From NCBI GenBank assembly GCA_002441045.1, contig DJWQ01000161.1, forward strand, positions 1 through 8,656: a stretch of DNA of 8,656 nucleotides, given 5' to 3'. Shown one piece after another: positions 1 to 6,702 of this stretch. The position numbers and the translations under genes were made by a program. The DNA comes from Firmicutes bacterium UBA6226. Lineage in GTDB: Bacteria > Bacillota_A > Clostridia > Peptostreptococcales > Acidaminobacteraceae. Position 1 is the first letter of the stretch; the number at the start of each line of letters is the position of its first letter. The notes beneath the pieces are model-generated. The model searched no databases. It was not told the origin of the DNA and saw only the letters and a program-made list of their open reading frames with translations.

Positions 1-221
1 ATAACCAAAATGATTCCTTTTTTATTACTCTATACCTACATCGAATAAATCAAATTTCTTAATACTGCCACAAATCGCTGAATTTCAATCGTTTTTAGGA
101 AAAACTCTTTATTTTCTACAATATATAGTTTAAAATATATCTTAGAGAAGTATATCTTGTATACGCTAAATACGGATATTTATAGAAATACTTGAATATA
201 GTATTTAATAATGAATTGTTT

Positions 222-237
222 TATGATTTTTATCATA
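222..237. repeat. Small AT-rich inverted repeat upstream of flgB
   Basis: TATGAT (222-227) and ATCATA (232-237) are perfect inverted 6-base arms around TTTT. The repeat lies about 30 nt upstream of the sigma-D-like promoter candidate. It could be a repressor half-site pair or just a chance palindrome in AT-rich DNA. It is not a terminator, because the stem has too little GC. Confidence 0.25.
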
Positions 238-262
238 TATTTGTTTTACGTTTGATTTTTGT

Positions 263-290
263 TAATAAGATGACATCATTTTACCGATAT
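263..290 (+). promoter_or_regulatory. Candidate sigma-D (sigma-28) promoter of the flgB operon
   Basis: The sequence ACCGATAT at 283-290 differs by one base from the B. subtilis SigD -10 consensus GCCGATAT. A TAAT at 263-266, resembling the TAAA -35 element, lies 16 nt upstream, within the accepted spacing. Transcription would begin near 297, giving a leader of about 20 nt that still contains the whole flgB ribosome-binding site. In B. subtilis the fla/che operon also has a SigD promoter before flgB. The match is short and the region AT-rich, so chance is possible. A vegetative promoter should also exist; TTGTAT at 157-162 with TATAGA at 181-186 is only a weak candidate. Confidence 0.42.
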
Positions 291-303
291 AACTATATGT
301 ATG

Positions 304-311
304 AAGGGAGG
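304..311 (+). promoter_or_regulatory. Ribosome-binding site that fixes the flgB start
   Basis: AAGGGAGG sits 6 nt before the ATG at 318. In-frame upstream starts (TTG at 192, ATG at 270) have no Shine-Dalgarno sequence, so this site decides the start. Confidence 0.85.
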
Positions 312-317
312 CACAAT

Positions 318-716
318 ATGCTTAAAAATTCATTTCAAAAAATTGATTTAATGGGTAAAGCTCTCAGTGGTTCTTGGCTTAAAAATAGCGCGATTGCAAA
401 TAACATAGCAAACGTCAACACCCCTGGATATAAAAAACAAACTGTAAACTTCGAGGAAGTATTACGCAATCAGATGAACTATAATCAAGGTGTTCAAATG
501 GTTAAGACCAATCCTAAGCATATAGATTCTGCATATACAACGGATATAACCGTTGAAACGGTAAATGATACAAGTTATCGTGTGGACGAAAATAATGTTG
601 ATATCGATGTCGAAAATGCTGAGCTTGCGAAAAATACAATTTATTATAATGCAGTAGTAAATGAGGTTAACGGACAATTTGCTAGACTTAAAACTGCATT
701 AAAAATTAATAAATAG
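318..716 (+). CDS. flgB: Flagellar basal-body rod protein FlgB
   Basis: FlgB is a proximal rod subunit of the flagellar basal body, exported by the flagellar type III system without a cleaved signal peptide. The 132-residue product has the usual FlgB length. Residues 28-40 (NNIANVNTPGYKK) are the N-terminal motif shared by rod, hook and hook-associated proteins. The C-terminal part (about 95-130) has the amphipathic helix that pairs with the N-terminal helix in this family. The longer open frame begins at 192, but those extra 42 codons are unlike FlgB and lack a ribosome-binding site, whereas AAGGGAGG precedes the ATG at 318. It is the first gene of the operon, followed by flgC after 11 nt, with the flgC Shine-Dalgarno overlapping the flgB stop codon. 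The sigma-D-like promoter candidate lies just upstream. Confidence 0.95.
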   Translation: MLKNSFQKIDLMGKALSGSWLKNSAIANNIANVNTPGYKKQTVNFEEVLRNQMNYNQGVQMVKTNPKHIDSAYTTDITVETVNDTSYRVDENNVDIDVENAELAKNTIYYNAVVNEVNGQFARLKTALKINK

Positions 717-727
717 GAGGCGGTTAA

Positions 728-1168
728 ATGGGATTTTTTAATTCTATAAATGTGAGTGCGTCTGGTTTAACAGCTGAACGCTTAAGAATGGACTTGATTT
801 CTGAAAATATAGCTAATGCAAATGTTACTAGAACTGCTAGCGGGACGCCATATAGGCGGAAAGTAGCTGTGTTTAGAGCCCAAGAAGCAAACTCTTTTGA
901 ACAAGTTCTTAATACTGCTTCAGGTATGGGCTCTTTAGGTAATGGCGTAGAGATTGCTGGTATTATAGAAGATCAGTCACCTTTTAAAAAGGAATATAAT
1001 CCGACACATCCTGATGCGGATGAAAATGGTTATGTTAATTTGCCAAACGTTGAGGTCGTTAATGAAATGATTAATATGATTTCGGCATCTAGGGCTTATG
1101 AGGCAAATATCACTGCAGTGAATGCGACAAAAGCTATGGCTATGAAAGCACTTGAAATAGGAAAATAG
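728..1168 (+). CDS. flgC: Flagellar basal-body rod protein FlgC
   Basis: FlgC is a proximal rod protein that assembles with FlgB in the periplasmic or cell-wall part of the basal body and is exported by the flagellar type III apparatus. The 146-residue length is typical. Residues 25-36 ([12 protein letters not shown]) are the N-terminal rod-protein motif. Residues 89-102 include the FlgC-typical [13 protein letters not shown]. Residues 111-146, containing VNEM and [15 protein letters not shown], form the conserved C-terminal rod/hook motif. The start is supported by AGGAGG at 715-720, which overlaps the flgB stop and lies 7 nt before the ATG, suggesting translational coupling. An 80-nt gap to fliE follows, the largest in the operon. 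Nothing is truncated or odd. Confidence 0.96.
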   Translation: MGFFNSINVSASGLTAERLRMDLISENIANANVTRTASGTPYRRKVAVFRAQEANSFEQVLNTASGMGSLGNGVEIAGIIEDQSPFKKEYNPTHPDADENGYVNLPNVEVVNEMINMISASRAYEANITAVNATKAMAMKALEIGK

Positions 1169-1248
1169 TCTAGGACAAAAATGGAATAAAATAGTGTATA
1201 CTAGAAAACGGAAAAATTATAATTTTATAAATAAGGATGTGAGATGAT
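1169..1248 (+). other. 80-nt flgC-fliE intergenic gap, possible weak internal promoter
   Basis: This is the only sizeable spacer inside the operon. It holds TATACT at 1197-1202, a fair -10 box, but the best -35 is AGGACA at 1172-1177 with an overlong 19-nt spacer, so a promoter is doubtful. A perfect but all-AT palindrome AAAATTATAATTTT lies at 1213-1226. The fliE ribosome-binding site (GGATGTGAG, beginning at 1235) closes the gap. No terminator-like GC stem is present. Confidence 0.3.
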
Positions 1249-1551
1249 ATGAAAATTGACCAGTTACAGAATTCGATAATTTCAAAAGACAAGAAATTAA
1301 TTGAGGTGAACAACACTCTGTCTAAAGACAATGTCAATTTTTCTGACATCCTAGCGCAATCGATACAGAAAGTTAGTGACGATCAGATATACGCTGAGCA
1401 AATGGATAATCTTTTTGCGCTGGGGGTAACTGATAATATTTCAGATGTAACAATTGCAGCTATGAAGGCGGACTTGTCTATCAATTTGGCTGTGGAAGTA
1501 ACCAATAAGGTACTATCAGCTTACAGTGAAATCATGCGACTTCAATTATAA
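1249..1551 (+). CDS. fliE: Flagellar hook-basal body complex protein FliE
   Basis: FliE is the small adaptor between the FliF MS ring and the proximal rod, and is among the first substrates exported by the flagellar type III system. The product is 100 residues, the normal size. The diagnostic part is the C-terminal half: DVTIAAMKADLSINLAVEV (66-84) followed by TNKVLSAYSEIMRLQL (85-100) matches the FliE pattern of a conserved IA..KA.L helix and an AY.EIM..Q. ending. The N-terminal half is variable, as usual. A modest ribosome-binding site (GGATGTGAG) lies before the ATG. fliF follows after 29 nt. Confidence 0.94.
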   Translation: MKIDQLQNSIISKDKKLIEVNNTLSKDNVNFSDILAQSIQKVSDDQIYAEQMDNLFALGVTDNISDVTIAAMKADLSINLAVEVTNKVLSAYSEIMRLQL

Positions 1552-1580
1552 TGCCAAATGATATTTTAGGGGTGTAATTC

Positions 1581-3134
1581 ATGGGGAATCTGATTAACCA
1601 GCTCAGAGAGCGTGTTGTTAATTTTTTTAATGGACTTAGTAGGAATAACCGAATATTTTTAATCATTGGGATTGTGGCTGCAGTATTAGTGTTGACCTTT
1701 AGTATCTTTTTTTTAACACGCACTAAATACACAGTTATTGCGCAAGGGTTGACACCTGCTGAAGCGCAAGTCATTACGACAAAACTGGATGATTTAGGAA
1801 TAACGTGGAGAGATTCTAATGATACTTCAGTTATTTCAGTTCCAGAAGGCGATGTTTCAAGAGCGCGTATGGAACTTGCGGTTTCATCTCAAGCTGGTAG
1901 TTTAAGTTGGTCCGATGTTTTAGGTAGTGAATCCATTACCATGACTTCTCAAACTAGAGAACAAATGTATATCCGTTTATTGGCATCGGATATAGAGAAA
2001 TCCATTGAAACCATTACTGCTGTAGAAAACGCAACGGTTATTTTGCAGATTCCAAAGGAAAGTAGTTACTTTATTAAAGATGAAATAGAATCAAAAGCGT
2101 CTGTGGTTGTAAGCTTTAAACCGGGGATAACGATTAATGACGCACAAGTCAGTGGGATCGTGAACTTAATCGTCAATGCGGTTAAAGATTTAAAACCAGA
2201 AAATGTTACCATACTTGATGACAGTGGCATACAGCTAAACAATCAAGAGCAGGGGACTTCTTTCACTGCGAATTCACAGTTTGATTTAACTCAAAGAGTT
2301 CAATCGGAGCTTCAAGATAATTTAACAAGTTTTTTAGAAAAATTATATGGACTTGGTAATGTTGAGGTTCAACCGAGCATCACTTTAGATTTTAACGCAC
2401 AAACTGAAACTCAAAAGATTTTTAGTCCTCCTATTGAAGGCGAAATCAATGGTATGGTTCGAAGTGCAACGACAATTAAGGAAAATGTTGTCAATGATAC
2501 AGGTGCAACTGGCACACCAGGAACCGATTCAAATACAGGCGAGGCGACTTCTGTCGTTGAAACGACTGGCAATGGTTCAAGCTATGAAAAAGCCAGCGAG
2601 ACGCTAAACTATGAAATGAATGAGATTTATAGAGAAATCGTAAAATCTCAAGGTGACGTTAAGGCAATGACTATCGGTGTATTGCTTAACTCAAAAGCTT
2701 TAGTGGATGGAACGTTAACAGATGAACATAAAACAGAACTGGTCAATTTAATTGCTATGTCTGCAGGTACAGATAGTGCAAATATTCAAGTTTTAGTCCA
2801 AGAATTTCCAGATCCAATGGAATATTATGACGTCTACACGGGTCAAGATACGGCGGGTACGTTATTTGGTATCCCAGTACTCGTCATAGTTATCGTTGTA
2901 TTAGTAACGATTGTAGCAGTCATCGTAGTTATGCTTATTCTTCGTAGAAACCGTAAGAAGAAACTTGAAGCAGAACTTGAAGCTCAAAGAGAGGCTGACA
3001 TTCAAGCTGATCTTGAAGAAATCGAAGCATTCCAAGAAGACAAAGGAAGTCCTAAATATCACATTGAGAAATTTGTGGACAACAATCCAGAAGCAGCGGC
3101 TGCTTTATTACGCGCTTGGCTAAATGATAATTAG
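1581..3134 (+). CDS. fliF: Flagellar MS-ring protein FliF
   Basis: FliF forms the MS ring in the cytoplasmic membrane, the base for rod, switch and export gate. At 517 residues it has the usual length. A first membrane helix is seen at about residues 25-46, followed by a large extracytoplasmic part. This starts with the ring-building motifs, including LTPAEAQVITTKLDDLGI, and continues to the collar region with the family-typical Gly/Thr/Ser-rich insert containing GTPGTDSN and SYEKASETLNYEMN. A second membrane helix spans about 431-454 and ends in the positive stop RRNRKKK. The cytoplasmic tail is Glu-rich and ends in FVDNNPEAAAALLRAWLND, the segment that binds the N-terminal domain of FliG. 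AGGGGTG at 1568-1574 lies 6 nt before the ATG. The stop codon overlaps the fliG ribosome-binding site. Confidence 0.97.
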   Translation: MGNLINQLRERVVNFFNGLSRNNRIFLIIGIVAAVLVLTFSIFFLTRTKYTVIAQGLTPAEAQVITTKLDDLGITWRDSNDTSVISVPEGDVSRARMELAVSSQAGSLSWSDVLGSESITMTSQTREQMYIRLLASDIEKSIETITAVENATVILQIPKESSYFIKDEIESKASVVVSFKPGITINDAQVSGIVNLIVNAVKDLKPENVTILDDSGIQLNNQEQGTSFTANSQFDLTQRVQSELQDNLTSFLEKLYGLGNVEVQPSITLDFNAQTETQKIFSPPIEGEINGMVRSATTIKENVVNDTGATGTPGTDSNTGEATSVVETTGNGSSYEKASETLNYEMNEIYREIVKSQGDVKAMTIGVLLNSKALVDGTLTDEHKTELVNLIAMSAGTDSANIQVLVQEFPDPMEYYDVYTGQDTAGTLFGIPVLVIVIVVLVTIVAVIVVMLILRRNRKKKLEAELEAQREADIQADLEEIEAFQEDKGSPKYHIEKFVDNNPEAAAALLRAWLNDN

Positions 3135-3142
3135 GAGGCATG

Positions 3143-4156
3143 ATGGCAACTAAAAAAGGTAAACTATCCGGAAAAACTAAAGCGGCTATTTTGCTGATTG
3201 CCCTTGGTCCTGAGCGATCTGCTGCATTATTTAGTCATATGCATGATGATGAAATTGAGGAGCTAACTCTAGAAATTGCAAATGTTAGCCGTATTACTCC
3301 TGAAGAAAGAGAAGCGGTTCTTGAAGAATTTTATCAGGTTTGCTTGGCTCAAGAATTTATATCAGAAGGTGGTATTAACTACGCTAAAGAAGTTCTTGAA
3401 AAAGCCATGGGCTCACAAAAAGCGCTTGAGATTATTAACAAATTGACCTCTTCGTTACAAGTTAAACCGTTTGACTTTGTTAAGAAAACAGATGCCAATC
3501 AGTTGCTTAACTTTATACAAAACGAACATCCTCAAACGCTTGCTTTGATTTTATCTTATTTAAATCCAAACCAAGCGGCACAGGTGTTATCTGCGTTACC
3601 ACAAGAAAAGCAAGCTGATGTTGCACAAAGAATTGCTACTATGGGAAGTACATCTCCAGAAATCATTAAAGAAGTTGAGCTTGTTCTCGAGCGTAAATTA
3701 TCCTCAATGGTTACTCAAGATTACTCAGCTACTGGTGGTATTCAGTGTATCGTTGATATTCTTAACTCGGTGGATCGTGGTACTGAAAAATATATCCTTG
3801 AAACACTTGAAATTCAAAATGCGGAACTTGTTGAAGAAATTCGCAAGAAAATGTTTGTATTTGAAGACATTGTTAACCTCGATAGTGTTGGTATTCAAAG
3901 GTTCATCCGTGAGGTTGATAATAATGACCTTGCAATAGCACTTAAAGGTGCTACAGATGAGGTTAAAGAGATGATTTTTGCAAATATGTCAAAACGTATG
4001 GCTGAAATGCTTAGAGAAGATATGGATTTCATGGGACCTGTACGCCTTAGAGATGTTGAGGAAGCACAGCAAAAAATTGTTAATATCATAAGAAAACTTG
4101 AGGAAGCAAACGAAATTATCATAGCAAGAGGCGGAGGAGATGAGTTAATTGTCTAA
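3143..4156 (+). CDS. fliG: Flagellar motor switch protein FliG
   Basis: FliG sits on the cytoplasmic face of the MS ring, binds FliF and FliM, and takes torque from the stator. The 337-residue product shows all three domains. The N-terminal domain (about 1-110) binds FliF. The middle domain has EHPQT at 128-132, equivalent to the EHPQR motif that contacts FliM, and MFVF begins at 237 in the hinge. In the C-terminal domain the torque-helix charges are all kept: K268, R285, E292, D293 and R301, each four residues beyond the E. coli positions K264, R281, D288, D289 and R297. Two ATGs are possible. The one at 3140 is only 1 nt after AGGAGG (3133-3138), while 3143 has a better 4-nt spacing, so I prefer 3143; the difference is one Met. 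The last codons overlap fliH by 8 nt. Confidence 0.97.
   Translation: MATKKGKLSGKTKAAILLIALGPERSAALFSHMHDDEIEELTLEIANVSRITPEEREAVLEEFYQVCLAQEFISEGGINYAKEVLEKAMGSQKALEIINKLTSSLQVKPFDFVKKTDANQLLNFIQNEHPQTLALILSYLNPNQAAQVLSALPQEKQADVAQRIATMGSTSPEIIKEVELVLERKLSSMVTQDYSATGGIQCIVDILNSVDRGTEKYILETLEIQNAELVEEIRKKMFVFEDIVNLDSVGIQRFIREVDNNDLAIALKGATDEVKEMIFANMSKRMAEMLREDMDFMGPVRLRDVEEAQQKIVNIIRKLEEANEIIIARGGGDELIV
4133..4139 (+). promoter_or_regulatory. Ribosome-binding site for the fliH TTG start
   Basis: GGAGGAG inside the 3' end of fliG ends 9 nt before TTG at 4149. An in-frame ATG at 4140 directly abuts the site but is followed by AGT and the stop TAA (4146-4148), so it cannot start fliH. This leaves TTG as the best start. 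Confidence 0.65.
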
Positions 4157-4931
4157 GATCTTTAAATCCTCAAGGATTGTACTGGACGATAAAGCCTTTG
4201 TGCTTTCATCGACACAAGAGCAAAAGGAATTAAATCACAAAGCGGAAGAATTGGCTGTCGCAGAGCATATTGATGCTGAAGCGACAGCCAATCAATTAAT
4301 TGAAGAAGCCCGTCGTGAAGCTAACAAAATACTTGAAGAAGCAGATCGTCATTATGATGAAAAGATGGCCGCAGCACAAGCAAGTAGTGATGCTATTATT
4401 TCTGATGCGTATGATCAGGCAAAGGGAATAATGGAACAAGCAAAAGCAGACGGCTATCAGGACGGCTATAATAGAGGGATTGAAGATAGCCAAGAAATCG
4501 CTAAGCAAATAGTCGATGAAGCTTTATCTATTAAGTCTGAGTGGAATGAAATACGTAAAAAGGTATATAAAGAAGCTGAATCTGAAATGATTACTTTGGT
4601 AATTGAAGCAATTGAAAAAGTCTTTGATTATAAGGTTGAGACGGACCAATCGATTATTGAAACATTAATCAAACAGGGCATCGAAAGGATATCAAAGTCC
4701 CACGCCATTACAATTCGTGTTTCAAATGAAGATTATAATCATGCGCTATCTGTAAGACCAATGCTATTGGCAACAAGTGATAAAATTGAAGAAATGGAGC
4801 TTAAAAGAGATCCATCTTTACCTTCAGGGTCATGTATGATAGATACAGATTCAGGCAGTATTGATTCAAGCTTGTCAACACAGCTAGATCAAATAAGAAA
4901 GATTTTTGAAGACCTTTTAAAGGGTGATTAA
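4149..4931 (+). CDS. fliH: Flagellar assembly protein FliH (export ATPase regulator)
   Basis: FliH binds the export ATPase FliI as a dimer, restrains its activity and links it to the C ring and export gate. The 260-residue product begins MSKIFKSSRIVLDD, a common clostridial FliH start. A long Ala/Glu/Lys-rich coiled coil follows (about 25-125), containing GxxxGxxxG with glycines at 102, 106 and 110, the glycine-repeat feature of FliH. The C-terminal domain (about 130-260) resembles the FliH/peripheral-stalk (V- and F-ATPase E/delta-like) fold. The start is TTG, overlapping the last 8 nt of fliG; no in-frame ATG is available upstream because TAA at 4146-4148 closes the frame. A strong stem-loop lies in the early coding region (4250-4292). 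Only 1 nt separates the stop from the fliI ATG. Confidence 0.92.
   Translation: MSKIFKSSRIVLDDKAFVLSSTQEQKELNHKAEELAVAEHIDAEATANQLIEEARREANKILEEADRHYDEKMAAAQASSDAIISDAYDQAKGIMEQAKADGYQDGYNRGIEDSQEIAKQIVDEALSIKSEWNEIRKKVYKEAESEMITLVIEAIEKVFDYKVETDQSIIETLIKQGIERISKSHAITIRVSNEDYNHALSVRPMLLATSDKIEEMELKRDPSLPSGSCMIDTDSGSIDSSLSTQLDQIRKIFEDLLKGD
4250..4292 (+). repeat. Strong stem-loop within fliH
   Basis: ATTGGCTGTCGC (4250-4261) and GCGACAGCCAAT (4281-4292) are perfect 12-base inverted arms. Inside the loop, AGCAT (4264-4268) and ATGCT (4273-4277) can form a second 5-bp stem around ATTG, giving a two-tier hairpin. No run of T follows, so it is not a standard intrinsic terminator. It is unusually GC-rich and long for this AT-rich coding context. 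A role in mRNA processing, stability or translation pacing is inference only. Confidence 0.6.
4919..4927 (+). promoter_or_regulatory. Ribosome-binding site that fixes the fliI start
   Basis: AAAGGGTGA lies 5 nt before ATG at 4933. A GTG at 4924 is also in frame but falls inside this site and would leave no Shine-Dalgarno of its own, so ATG 4933 is preferred. Confidence 0.7.
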
Positions 4932-4932
4932 A

Positions 4933-6234
4933 ATGTTTGAGAAATATAGTGAAGCTCTAAAAACAAACTCTTTGCTTAGATTTAGTGGAAGAGTTTCAAA
5001 AATTATAGGGTTAATGATTGAATCTATCGGTCCAGCGGTTGAGATTGGAGAAGTCGTAGATATTTATCCTATTAAGAACATTGAACCTTTAAAGGGTGAA
5101 GTTGTTGGCTTTAATAATGATAAAGTTTTAATCATGCCTTTAGGTGACATGATTGGTATCGGTCCTGGCAGCCGAGTGGTTGCTTCAGGGCATTCACTAC
5201 AAGTGGATGTGTCTGTGGAACTGCTAGGCAGAATTTTAGATGGATTGGGTAATCCAATTGATGAAAATGGCAAACCAGCGGTAGATAAAAAATATCCTGC
5301 TAATAATGATCCTCCGAACCCTTTGTTTAGAGATAAAATCGTTGAGCCCATCCCCCTTGGTATAAGAACCTTAGATGCTCTATTGACGACTGGTAGAGGT
5401 CAAAGAATCGGCATTTTTGCTGGATCAGGTGTTGGAAAGAGTACTTTATTAGGTATGATAGCCAAATATACAAAGGCGGATGTAAATGTTATCGCTCTTG
5501 TTGGAGAGAGAGGACGTGAGGTACGAGAGTTTATTGAAAATGATCTCGGTGAAGAGGGGCTCAAAAGATCAGTTGTCGTAGTTGCGACTTCAGATAAGCC
5601 AGCGCTGGTTCGTGTTAAAGCAGCGTTAATTGCTACTTCTATTGCTGAGTATTTTAGAGATATGGGTAAAAACGTCATTTTGATGATGGATTCAGTAACG
5701 CGTTTTTCAATGGCACAGAGAGAGATCGGCCTTGCTATAGGTGAACCGCCAGTTACTAGAGGCTATACCCCTTCAGTTTTTGCAGTTTTACCTAAGCTAC
5801 TTGAGCGAGCTGGTAACTCTGCAGTTGGTTCAATTACAGGTTTATATACTGTGTTGGTTGATGGGGATGATTTTAATGAACCGATATCAGATGCTGTTCG
5901 TGGGATATTAGATGGTCACATTATTTTAACTCGTAAATTGGCAGCCCTTGGCCATTATCCAGCAATTGACGTTCTTGAAAGCGCAAGCAGAGTAATGCCT
6001 AATATTATAGATGAAGAACATCTTCTCGCTGCGTTAAGATTTAAAGAAATATTAGCAACTTATAGAAATTCAGAAGATTTAATCAACATTGGCGCATATG
6101 CACGAGGCACTAATCCTCATATAGACTTAGCAGTTTCAAAAATTGATAGTTTTAACGCATTTTTAAAACAGAGAACAAATGAAAGCTCTGAGTTTGATGT
6201 TTGCATCGACCGTCTTAAAGACCTTGTTAATTAG
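4933..6234 (+). CDS. fliI: Flagellum-specific export ATPase FliI
   Basis: FliI hydrolyses ATP at the cytoplasmic side of the flagellar type III export apparatus, working with FliH and FliJ. The 433-residue length is normal. An N-terminal beta-barrel region (about 1-90) is followed by the F1-like catalytic domain: Walker A AGSGVGKST at 163-171 with K169, the GERGREV segment with likely catalytic Glu E192, Walker B VILMMD ending at D253, and the signature IGEPPVTRGYTPSVFAVLPK. The C-terminal helical domain carries DLINIGAY and binds export substrates and chaperones in this family. All key residues are present, so it should be active. A GTG at 4924 would add three residues, but the ribosome-binding site favours ATG 4933. 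It is nearly fused to fliH (1-nt gap); fliJ follows after 17 nt. Confidence 0.97.
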   Translation: MFEKYSEALKTNSLLRFSGRVSKIIGLMIESIGPAVEIGEVVDIYPIKNIEPLKGEVVGFNNDKVLIMPLGDMIGIGPGSRVVASGHSLQVDVSVELLGRILDGLGNPIDENGKPAVDKKYPANNDPPNPLFRDKIVEPIPLGIRTLDALLTTGRGQRIGIFAGSGVGKSTLLGMIAKYTKADVNVIALVGERGREVREFIENDLGEEGLKRSVVVVATSDKPALVRVKAALIATSIAEYFRDMGKNVILMMDSVTRFSMAQREIGLAIGEPPVTRGYTPSVFAVLPKLLERAGNSAVGSITGLYTVLVDGDDFNEPISDAVRGILDGHIILTRKLAALGHYPAIDVLESASRVMPNIIDEEHLLAALRFKEILATYRNSEDLINIGAYARGTNPHIDLAVSKIDSFNAFLKQRTNESSEFDVCIDRLKDLVN

Positions 6235-6251
6235 AGATTTGAGGCATTTAA

Positions 6252-6701
6252 ATGAAAAAATTTAAATTTAGATATGAAAGTGTTCTTAAAATGCGAATGG
6301 ATAAGGAAGAAGAAATAAAAAACAACCTTGCCAAGCTGATCGCAAAAAAACAGCACTTGTTAGACGATCTTGAAGTGTTAAATAAAGGAAGTGAACAGTA
6401 CGATGCTTATATTACTGAGGTGATGAGCAATGGTACTTCTGCAGGAGAGCTCTCAAAGTTCGAAAGTGGTAAAAAATATTACAAAGAACATCGCGATCGA
6501 ATAAAGCGTAATATCGAAAGGCTTGATGAACAAATTCGATTGACACAAGAAGCATTAGTAGAAGCGGTAAAAGAACGTAAGATTATGGATAAACTCAAAG
6601 AAAAGGCTTTTATGGCGTTTGTTGAAGCAATCAATGTCGCTGATGAGAAGTTGATCGAAGAAGTTGTAAATTTTGCAAATAATAAGAAGAACGGAGAATA
6701 A
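6252..6701 (+). CDS. fliJ: Flagellar export chaperone/stalk protein FliJ
   Basis: FliJ is the small coiled-coil protein that acts as the central stalk of the FliI hexamer, contacts the export gate FlhA and escorts chaperones. The 149-residue product is nearly all helical and highly charged. It starts FKFRYESVLKMRMDKEEE, the common FliJ opening of aromatic residues then VL..R, and continues as two long heptad-rich helices (about 10-60 and 75-140). Sequence identity in this family is low, so position right after fliI supports the call as much as the motif. GAGG at 6241-6244 lies 7 nt before the ATG. Its stop is 1 nt before the next start, so the two are probably translationally coupled. Confidence 0.92.
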   Translation: MKKFKFRYESVLKMRMDKEEEIKNNLAKLIAKKQHLLDDLEVLNKGSEQYDAYITEVMSNGTSAGELSKFESGKKYYKEHRDRIKRNIERLDEQIRLTQEALVEAVKERKIMDKLKEKAFMAFVEAINVADEKLIEEVVNFANNKKNGE

Positions 6702-6702
6702 T

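Larger units (their letters stand above)
1..317. other. AT-rich upstream region of the flagellar operon, no gene seen
   Basis: No reading frame here has both a plausible start and a ribosome-binding site. A frame open leftward from the window edge ends at a TAA at 46-48, but its few codons are not recognisable as the tail of any protein. In many Firmicutes codY lies just upstream of flgB; nothing in these 317 bases looks like CodY, so it is either farther upstream or elsewhere. The stretch contains AT-rich repeats (136-158 and 222-237) and a sigma-D-like promoter candidate near flgB. I looked for a c-di-GMP riboswitch, known before flgB in some clostridia, and saw no matching core. Confidence 0.7.

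Noticed and set aside
91..105. GTTTTT-AGG-AAAAAC hairpin as a terminator of an upstream gene
   Set aside because: The 6-bp stem is nearly all A-T and has no following T-run of the usual kind, and no upstream gene is seen.
211..255. Fourteen-codon hydrophobic small frame (ATG 211 to TGA 253-255) as a leader peptide
   Set aside because: It has no Shine-Dalgarno sequence, and AT-rich DNA readily gives short hydrophobic frames.
192..317. N-terminal extension of flgB (TTG at 192 or ATG at 270)
   Set aside because: No ribosome-binding site precedes either start, the extra residues do not resemble FlgB, and AAGGGAGG sits ideally before ATG 318.
1..317. c-di-GMP riboswitch before flgB, as in some clostridia
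   Set aside because: I looked for the conserved GEMM core and the paired stems around it and found neither; the region is too AT-rich.
1213..1226. AAAATTATAATTTT perfect palindrome as an operator
   Set aside because: It is pure A/T in an AT-rich spacer, so chance explains it.
1532..1774. Antisense open frames, for example opposite fliF (1532-1774), fliG, fliI and the 3' end of the ylxF-slot gene
   Set aside because: They are shadows of well-supported genes on the + strand, with no ribosome-binding sites or recognisable protein features.
4913..4924. CCTTTTAAAGG palindrome over the fliI ribosome-binding site as a translational switch
   Set aside because: The stem would need a loop too small to form well, and a near-identical ACCTTTAAAGGGT occurs inside fliI at 5085-5097 as ordinary codons.
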